In this document: piece by piece, positions 13,890-18,429 of the stretch
How the letters are laid out: every line of letters begins with the position of its first letter
Position numbering within the stretch: position 1 is the first letter of the stretch
From: Gemmatimonadota bacterium
GTDB lineage: Bacteria; Gemmatimonadota; Gemmatimonadetes; Longimicrobiales; Gaopeijiaceae
Assembly (NCBI GenBank): GCA_026713345.1
Contig: JAPOOQ010000425.1
Span: 1-18,429, forward strand
Reading direction: 5' to 3'
Length of the DNA stretch: 18,429 nucleotides
The notes under the pieces: generated by a model
The model's input: only the letters and a program-made list of their open reading frames with translations
Databases searched by the model: none
Told to the model about the DNA's origin: nothing
Translations under genes and position numbers: made by a program

Positions 13890-16250
13890 TCAGCCATCCC
13901 CCGGTCTGGCCATTCGGTAGCCGACCCGTGGCACGGTGAAGACATAGGTGGGGTTTCTCGCGTCGTCGCCCAGCTTGTTGCGCAGTTTCCTCACGTATAC
14001 GCGCACGATCCGGGGTTTCCCCGCGCGCCGGGAGCGCCACACTCGGCGCAGCAGGTAGTCGTACGACGATACGCGGCCCGCCTTGGCCGACAGAGCGCTC
14101 AACAGATCGTACTCTGTCGCGGTCAACTCGACCGGCTGGCCGGCCAGGGTCACGCGGCGCTCGTCGTAGTGGATGGCGAGTTCGCCCACCCGGTAGGGCT
14201 CCGCCGGTCCGGCCCGTTTGCGGATCGCCGCCTTGATACGAGCCCCGAGCTCGGTCGGGGAGAACGGTTTGACCAGGTAGTCGGCCGCGCCGGTCTCAAG
14301 GGCCCGGGCGACGGTTTCGTCACGACCGTATACGGACATGAAGATGACCGGTCGGTCGGCGAGTGCCGGCAGGCCTTGCATCAGCTCGATCCCGTCCGTC
14401 CCGGGCAGGAGCAGGTCGAGCAGCACGAGGTCCGGCCGGTGCGTCTCCAGTAGCAGGGGCACCTCGTCCGGGTCGCCCGTCACGATCGCGCGGTGGCCGG
14501 CCTCCTCGAGAATGCCGCGGGCGTACAGGAGCGCCTTGGGATCGTCATCGACGACGAGCACCTGCAACGCATCGCCGGCGCCGACGCGGAGGTCCCGCCC
14601 AACGCGCGACGGGGCCGCCGCGACAACGGACCGCGCCTCGTCGATGACCGGGATCGTGAACGTGAAGCGCGCGCCCGGTCCCTCTCCCGCGCTCTCGGCC
14701 CAGATGCGGCCCCCGTGAGCCTCCACCAGGCCCTTGCAGATGGCCAGGCCCAGGCCGCTTCCCACGCCCCGCCCCCGGTCCCTGCGCGCGCTGCGGGCGA
14801 ACTTTCGGAACAGGTGCGGCAGACGCTCGGCCGGGATGCCGGGGCCCTCGTCGATCACGGATACGGCCACATGAACGCCCTCCTGCTCCGCGGTCACCCG
14901 GACGGGCGAGGACCGGGGCGAGTGGCGGGCCGCGTTCGAGATCAGGTTGCCCAGCACCTGGACGATGCGCTGCCGGTCCGCCAGCACATGGGGCAGGTCC
15001 GGTGGCAGGTCGATTGCGACGGGGTTCGTGCCTCCTCCGCTCACGTAGAGGTTCCGCGCCTGATCGACGACCACCGCGAGATCCGCGGGCTCGAGCGCGA
15101 CCGACAGCCTGCCCGCCTCGATGTGCGCCGCGTCCAGCAGGTCGCCGATCAGCTGGCGCATGTGGTCCGCCTGCTCGTCGATGATGCGGAAGAACTGGAC
15201 CATCTCGGCCGGACGCAGCGCCGTTGATGCCGCCAGCAACGTCCCCGCCGAACCCTTGATCGAGGTCAGCGGCGCCTGCAGCTCATGGCTCACCATGCCC
15301 AGGAACTCGGCCCTGAGCACCTCCACCTCCTCCAGCGGCGTCAGATCCTGCAGCGTGACGACCACCGACTCGACCTCGCCCTGTCCCGAGCGGATGGGCG
15401 TGGCGTTGATGAGCGTGTTGAGCTTGCGGCCGTCCGGGACCTCGAGCACGATCTCCTCGACACGGACCGCCACGGCGTCCGACAGGACCTGCTTCAGCGG
15501 CGTGCGGTCCAGCGCCACCTCGCGGCCGTCCGCCCGGCGCACGCGCAGCACCTCCAGGAGATCCTCCGCCAATTGGCCGGGGAGGCAAAGGTCCTTCAGG
15601 ATGCGGCGCCCCTCGCGGTTCAGCGACGCCACCTTCCCGCTCCGGGCGTCGAGCACCACCACGCCCACCGGTGTCGTGTCGATCAGCGCCTCCAGGTCGG
15701 CCCGCGCCCGCTGCTCGTCGCGGTGGGTGCGCGCATTGGCGATCGCCGCTCCGGCGTGCGAGGCGAACAGCACCAGGATCTCCTCGTCCGCCGTCGTGAA
15801 CTCCTGCCCGCTTTCCTTGTCGCCCAGGTAGAAGTTGCCGACATGCACGCCGCGGTGGCGGATCGGCGTTCCAAGGAAGCTCCGCACCAGGGTGTGGTCC
15901 TCGGGCAAGCCGACCGAACTCAGGTGGGCGGGCAGGTTCCCGACCCGGAACGGTCCCGGCAGCTCGCGCAGATACTCCCACAGCTCCGGCCCGTAGGAGA
16001 GCGCCAGCAGCCGCTCGCGCTCCCCGGCGCTGAGTCCCGACGTGACGAAATCCTCCAGCTGGCCCGAGCCGTCCACCGTGGCGATCCCGCTGCAGCCGGC
16101 GCCGGTCAGCACGCGCGCGCTATCCGCCACCTCGCGAAGGACCGTATCGACATCCAGACTCTCGCTGATCCGAAGACTCGCGTCGCTCAGCCGCGAGAGC
16201 CGGTCCCGCAGGGCGCGGACCTCTCTGCCCAGTTCCTCGAAATCTTGCAC
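13890..16250 (-). CDS. fused GAF-PAS histidine kinase / REC / winged-helix regulator
   Basis: This is a 786-aa soluble protein from a GTG at 16250, with GGAGGT 7 nt upstream. The order is: coiled start (5-30); GAF (about 30-175, with HRGVHVGNFYLGDKE and FASHAGAAIANAR); PAS (about 183-305); HisKA with H322 in GMVSHELQAPLTSIKG; HATPase with N box LGNLISNAARHS (433-444), G1 DEGPGIP (467-473) and G2 GSGLGLAICKGLVEAHGG (497-514); REC (563-680) with acidic DDD (568-570), phospho-acceptor D612 in VLLDLLLPG and K661 in LVKPFSP; OmpR/PhoB winged helix (686-782; ELTATEYDLLSAL, VRVYVRKLRNKLGDD, VPRVGYRM). No membrane segment is visible. A kinase and its DNA-binding output regulator thus form one chain. 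It converges on the amidohydrolase gene with a 24-nt gap. Confidence 0.93.
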   Translation of the reverse strand: MQDFEELGREVRALRDRLSRLSDASLRISESLDVDTVLREVADSARVLTGAGCSGIATVDGSGQLEDFVTSGLSAGERERLLALSYGPELWEYLRELPGPFRVGNLPAHLSSVGLPEDHTLVRSFLGTPIRHRGVHVGNFYLGDKESGQEFTTADEEILVLFASHAGAAIANARTHRDEQRARADLEALIDTTPVGVVVLDARSGKVASLNREGRRILKDLCLPGQLAEDLLEVLRVRRADGREVALDRTPLKQVLSDAVAVRVEEIVLEVPDGRKLNTLINATPIRSGQGEVESVVVTLQDLTPLEEVEVLRAEFLGMVSHELQAPLTSIKGSAGTLLAASTALRPAEMVQFFRIIDEQADHMRQLIGDLLDAAHIEAGRLSVALEPADLAVVVDQARNLYVSGGGTNPVAIDLPPDLPHVLADRQRIVQVLGNLISNAARHSPRSSPVRVTAEQEGVHVAVSVIDEGPGIPAERLPHLFRKFARSARRDRGRGVGSGLGLAICKGLVEAHGGRIWAESAGEGPGARFTFTIPVIDEARSVVAAAPSRVGRDLRVGAGDALQVLVVDDDPKALLYARGILEEAGHRAIVTGDPDEVPLLLETHRPDLVLLDLLLPGTDGIELMQGLPALADRPVIFMSVYGRDETVARALETGAADYLVKPFSPTELGARIKAAIRKRAGPAEPYRVGELAIHYDERRVTLAGQPVELTATEYDLLSALSAKAGRVSSYDYLLRRVWRSRRAGKPRIVRVYVRKLRNKLGDDARNPTYVFTVPRVGYRMARPGDG

Positions 16251-16309
16251 TCACCGGACCTCCGTTTTGCGTGGTATAAATACTCAATAGACGTTACGCA
16301 GGATAGAAT

Positions 16310-16328
16310 TTATGAACAATAACATATG
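16310..16328 (-). promoter_or_regulatory. regulator-gene upstream element shared with the 137-bp repeat
   Basis: Read on the minus strand this is CATATGTTATTGTTCATAA. It equals two segments of repeat copy 1 (12151-12158 and 12165-12175) joined without the 6-nt spacer TATCAT. It lies 59 nt before the GTG start of the fused regulator. TTGTTC within it, 17 nt before TAACGT, could be a -35/-10 pair, but this pairing is weak. Confidence 0.45.
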
Positions 16329-16519
16329 TATGATCTAGACAACAGAGGTTGTTAATCTCAATTTAAACTCACATTCCCCGGATACGCACTCGGTTCCTCA
16401 CCAGAGGCCAACCGCTCACCATGACCAACACCTACGCGCAGGATCATGCCGACCCGAACAACAGCAGGGCAGCTGAGGGGGGGCGTCCAAACCCTCCGGC
16501 CCGGCAATCCGGGTGCCAC

Positions 16520-16559
16520 GGACAGTCTGTAAGACAACAAGCCGGACAGCTTGTGAGAC
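16520..16559. repeat. pair of 16-nt direct repeats, 24-nt period
   Basis: GGACAGTCTGTAAGAC (16520-16535) and GGACAGCTTGTGAGAC (16544-16559) agree at 13 of 16 positions. A two-repeat same-strand arrangement is the usual form of binding sites for OmpR/PhoB-type dimers, though those are commonly spaced 10-11 nt. It lies just upstream of repeat copy 2. Confidence 0.4.
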
Positions 16560-16576
16560 GATCGGAAGAGCCGATA

Positions 16577-16713
16577 CCCACCCATCGTTTATATAATATT
16601 CACACGTTTATCATATTGTTTATAACTATTAATATGATGCGGGTTGCAATACAACGGGGGGCCTGCATTGCGCGCGTTTCTTGTATCCGCCACAGTTGTG
16701 GCTGCGAGCAGTG
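16577..16713 (+). repeat. 137-bp promoter/leader-like repeat, copy 2
   Basis: Second copy of the element at 12127-12263. It keeps TATAAT (16592-16597), the 47-nt invariant core (16658-16704) and the dyad GCCACAGTTGTGGC (16689-16702). The differences fall mainly in the AT-rich half and at the junction; the CATATGTT and ATTGTTCATAA segments are changed here to CACACGTT and ATTGTTTATAA. It ends 162 nt before the SulP start. Confidence 0.8.
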
Positions 16714-16875
16714 TAGGGGGAAGCGCAGGCACCGAAGGGACGGAGGTCACCAAATGGCAGGGCAGCCCTGCAACAGCGATTGGGGCCGTGCCCGTGCGCC
16801 TGGTCGCGGCGATGACCTGCCTGTTGGTGCCGAGCCAGGAGTGCCAATGGAAATCCGTGCGGAGTAGCTAGACGA

Positions 16876-18429
16876 ATGTCGGCAGCTGGAGAGTTCGCGA
16901 TCGAGGTCCGGGAGGATATCCGTTCGGCGAAACTCCCATCAGCCGCAGTGATGGGGTTCGTCTCGGCGGCCAACCTGATCGCTTCCTCCTTCGCGGTTGG
17001 CACCTCGATCTTTGACGGTTCCCTCGCTCCATACGCCGTGTCGGGTGTCGGTCTGCTTATCTTCGGCTCCCTGGTCGGATGCGCTTTCGCGGCGTTGTTC
17101 AGCGGACTTCGGAGTGCCACTGCCAAGCCGCCACTGCCAGCTCTCCTCGTCTTGGCGGGTATCGGAACTGCTCTGAATCCTGGCGCTCAATCTCTCTTCG
17201 TGACCGTGGTAGCGGTCATGGCGATCAGCGCTGCCCTGACTGGCATCTGCTTTCTACTCATCGGGCGACTGGGCGCCGCCAGTCTGCTGCGGTTCATCCC
17301 GTATCCCGTGTCCGGAGGCTTCCTGGCCGGAACCGGCGGGGTTGCCTGCTTGCTGGCACTGTCCCTGATGGGTTTGGATTTCGGCGTTCGCCCGATTGCC
17401 AGCCTGCTCGATGCCGACAGGGTCGTGGTATGGGGACCCGGGCTTTTGTTCGGCATCTGCCTGTTTCTGGCGTCGAGGCGTTGGCGGCGTGTCCCGATCG
17501 TCCCATTGGGTTCGCTGGTGGCGGCAGGCCTGGTTCATTTGGGGTTTTGGGTGTTCGGTGTTTCGGTGGATCAGGCCCAGGCGGCGGAACTACTCCTTTC
17601 CGGCGCCGGCGCGGGCGGGATGTGGCCCTCGATCGAGTTGAGCGATCTATCTGCGATAGCCTGGGGATCGGTCGCGGCCCAAAGCCCGGAAATCCTGACC
17701 ATCGTCTTCCTGAATCTGGTCGCGATGGTGCTGGCTTTGGGAGGGCTTGAACTCGGTTCCAGGCAAGAATTGAATTGGGACGGTGAGTTCGTGGCCGCCG
17801 GAGCCACGGCGATTACGTCAGCTGCCGGCGGGGGGCCCGCCTCCTGCCTAACGGTAGTACAGTCGTTGCGAAACCGGATGTTCGGGGCAGACACTCGGCT
17901 GACGGCCCTGTTCACAGCCGGAGTGCTGGGCCTTGCCCTGGTGTACGGCGGCAGAATTGTCGGCCTGATCCCCACCCCCGTGGTTGGCGGCATTCTGCTT
18001 TGCACGGGAATCACTCTCGTGAACGACTGGGTCGTGCGAAACAGAAAACGGTTGCCCGCAACCGAGTTCGGGATTCTGGCGTCGATCTTCGGGGCCATCC
18101 TGATGTTCGGATTCCTGGTAGGTGTGGGAATCGGAATGCTTGTCACGATCGTGCTGCTCATCTTCCGTCTGAGCCGCCTCGACCCCATCAAAGCCCGGCA
18201 CAGCGTCCGTGAGCAGCGCAGTAACCGTCGCCGGTCGATTCCCGCGCAGGCAATTCTGAAGGAGGAGGGTAAGCGCGGGGTCATATTCCAGTTGCGAGGC
18301 TATGTGTTCTTCGGCAGCGCCTACTCGTTGTTCAGCCGCCTGGAAGAGGATCTGGCCACCTCGCGCTCGGTTTGCATCGTGCTGGACCTGCGGCAGGTAT
18401 CCGGTTTCGATTTCTCGGCGGTCAGATCC
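16876..18429 (+). CDS. SulP/SLC26-like anion transporter with STAS domain (3' partial)
   Basis: The frame from the ATG at 16876 is open for 518 codons to the window end with no stop. About ten or more hydrophobic segments cover residues 20-435. Family features are LLRFIPYPVSGGFLAGTG (about 137-154), a conserved cytoplasmic stretch GLELGSRQELNWDGEFVAAG, then SAAGGGPASCLTVVQSLRNR, and IPTPVVGGILLCTGITLV. A STAS domain begins near residue 466 (GVIFQLRGYVFFGSAYSLF and CIVLDLRQVSGFDFSAV) and is cut off. The closest recalled group is the bacterial/fungal YGR125W-like SulP branch, which often carries a C-terminal cyclic-nucleotide domain; here that would lie outside the window. The substrate (sulfate, bicarbonate or another anion) is not assignable. 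The ribosome binding site is weak. Codon choice looks more relaxed (TTG, CTA, GTA, TCT) than in neighbouring genes, a possible sign of transfer. Confidence 0.88.
   Translation, partial: MSAAGEFAIEVREDIRSAKLPSAAVMGFVSAANLIASSFAVGTSIFDGSLAPYAVSGVGLLIFGSLVGCAFAALFSGLRSATAKPPLPALLVLAGIGTALNPGAQSLFVTVVAVMAISAALTGICFLLIGRLGAASLLRFIPYPVSGGFLAGTGGVACLLALSLMGLDFGVRPIASLLDADRVVVWGPGLLFGICLFLASRRWRRVPIVPLGSLVAAGLVHLGFWVFGVSVDQAQAAELLLSGAGAGGMWPSIELSDLSAIAWGSVAAQSPEILTIVFLNLVAMVLALGGLELGSRQELNWDGEFVAAGATAITSAAGGGPASCLTVVQSLRNRMFGADTRLTALFTAGVLGLALVYGGRIVGLIPTPVVGGILLCTGITLVNDWVVRNRKRLPATEFGILASIFGAILMFGFLVGVGIGMLVTIVLLIFRLSRLDPIKARHSVREQRSNRRRSIPAQAILKEEGKRGVIFQLRGYVFFGSAYSLFSRLEEDLATSRSVCIVLDLRQVSGFDFSAVRS

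Larger units (their letters stand above)
16251..16875. other. 625-nt divergent intergenic region (regulator / SulP)
   Basis: From the left it holds the regulator leader and AT-rich promoter zone (to about 16375), a GC-rich stretch with a 24-nt-period direct repeat (16520-16559), copy 2 of the 137-bp repeat (16577-16713), and 162 nt of leader before SulP. A TTG-initiated frame (16644-16871) stops 4 nt before the SulP ATG but shows no recognisable protein. No gene is called. Confidence 0.65.

Noticed and set aside
12127..16713. Insertion sequence or MITE bounded by the two repeats
   Set aside because: No transposase, no terminal inverted repeats and no target duplications are seen; the genes between look like ordinary chromosomal genes.
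16644..16871. TTG-initiated 75-codon frame with a signal-like start (ALRAFLVSATVVAASS), ending just before SulP
   Set aside because: No ribosome binding site, no recognisable family; in copy 1 the same frame diverges right after the repeat. Kept only as a note in the intergenic entry.
1..18429. CRISPR array, tRNA, rRNA or phage genes
   Set aside because: No regularly spaced repeats, no tRNA-like cloverleaf or TTCGA loop in context, no rRNA motifs and no phage structural or integrase proteins were found.

Overview
The window is about 18.4 kb of GC-rich bacterial chromosome with short, very AT-rich islands in some intergenic spaces. No taxonomic marker gene is present. The mix of a choice-of-anchor-B protein, YncE-type and FG-GAP propeller proteins, a TonB-dependent receptor with a carboxypeptidase-regulatory-like N-terminus, a secreted imidazolonepropionase-like amidohydrolase, and a GAF/PAS kinase fused to a response regulator recalls environmental (often marine or host-associated) Gemmatimonadota. 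That placement is an inference with moderate to low confidence. The TonB-dependent receptor shows that the cell has an outer membrane.

Layout. Positions 1-5445 hold four plus-strand genes: a 5'-truncated FG-GAP/LVIVD 'choice-of-anchor B' protein, a YncE-like beta-propeller, a secreted protein with ten Ca-binding VCBS/FG-GAP repeats, and a small DUF1232/YkvA-like protein joined to the previous gene by a 4-nt overlap. Positions 5558-9100 continue on the plus strand with a 90-aa glycine-rich membrane peptide, a UMF1-family MFS transporter, arsenite methyltransferase arsM, and an Xre/MbcA-type antitoxin with a RES toxin (1-nt overlap). Positions 9101-9621 are decayed sequence with a minus-strand remnant resembling DUF3667. 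Positions 9622-12009 (minus) encode a TonB-dependent receptor, divergent from a secreted amidohydrolase (12375-13865, plus). Positions 13890-16250 (minus) encode a single-polypeptide GAF-PAS-HisKA-HATPase-REC-winged-helix regulator. Positions 16876-18429 (plus) hold a SulP/SLC26-like transporter cut by the window end inside its STAS domain.

The most unusual structure is non-coding. A 137-bp element (about 90% identical, no gaps, exactly 4450 bp apart) occurs at 12127-12263 and 16577-16713, in the two divergent intergenic regions, each time pointing at the plus-strand gene. It consists of an AT-rich promoter-like half containing TATAAT and a GC-rich leader half with a 47-nt invariant core and a 14-nt dyad. 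Part of the AT-rich half (CATATGTT and ATTGTTCATAA) recurs on the minus strand about 60 nt upstream of the kinase-regulator gene. The amidohydrolase, the SulP transporter and the fused regulator may therefore share a control element, and the fused regulator is an obvious candidate to bind it. The two long copies also frame a segment (amidohydrolase plus regulator) that homologous recombination could delete or duplicate.
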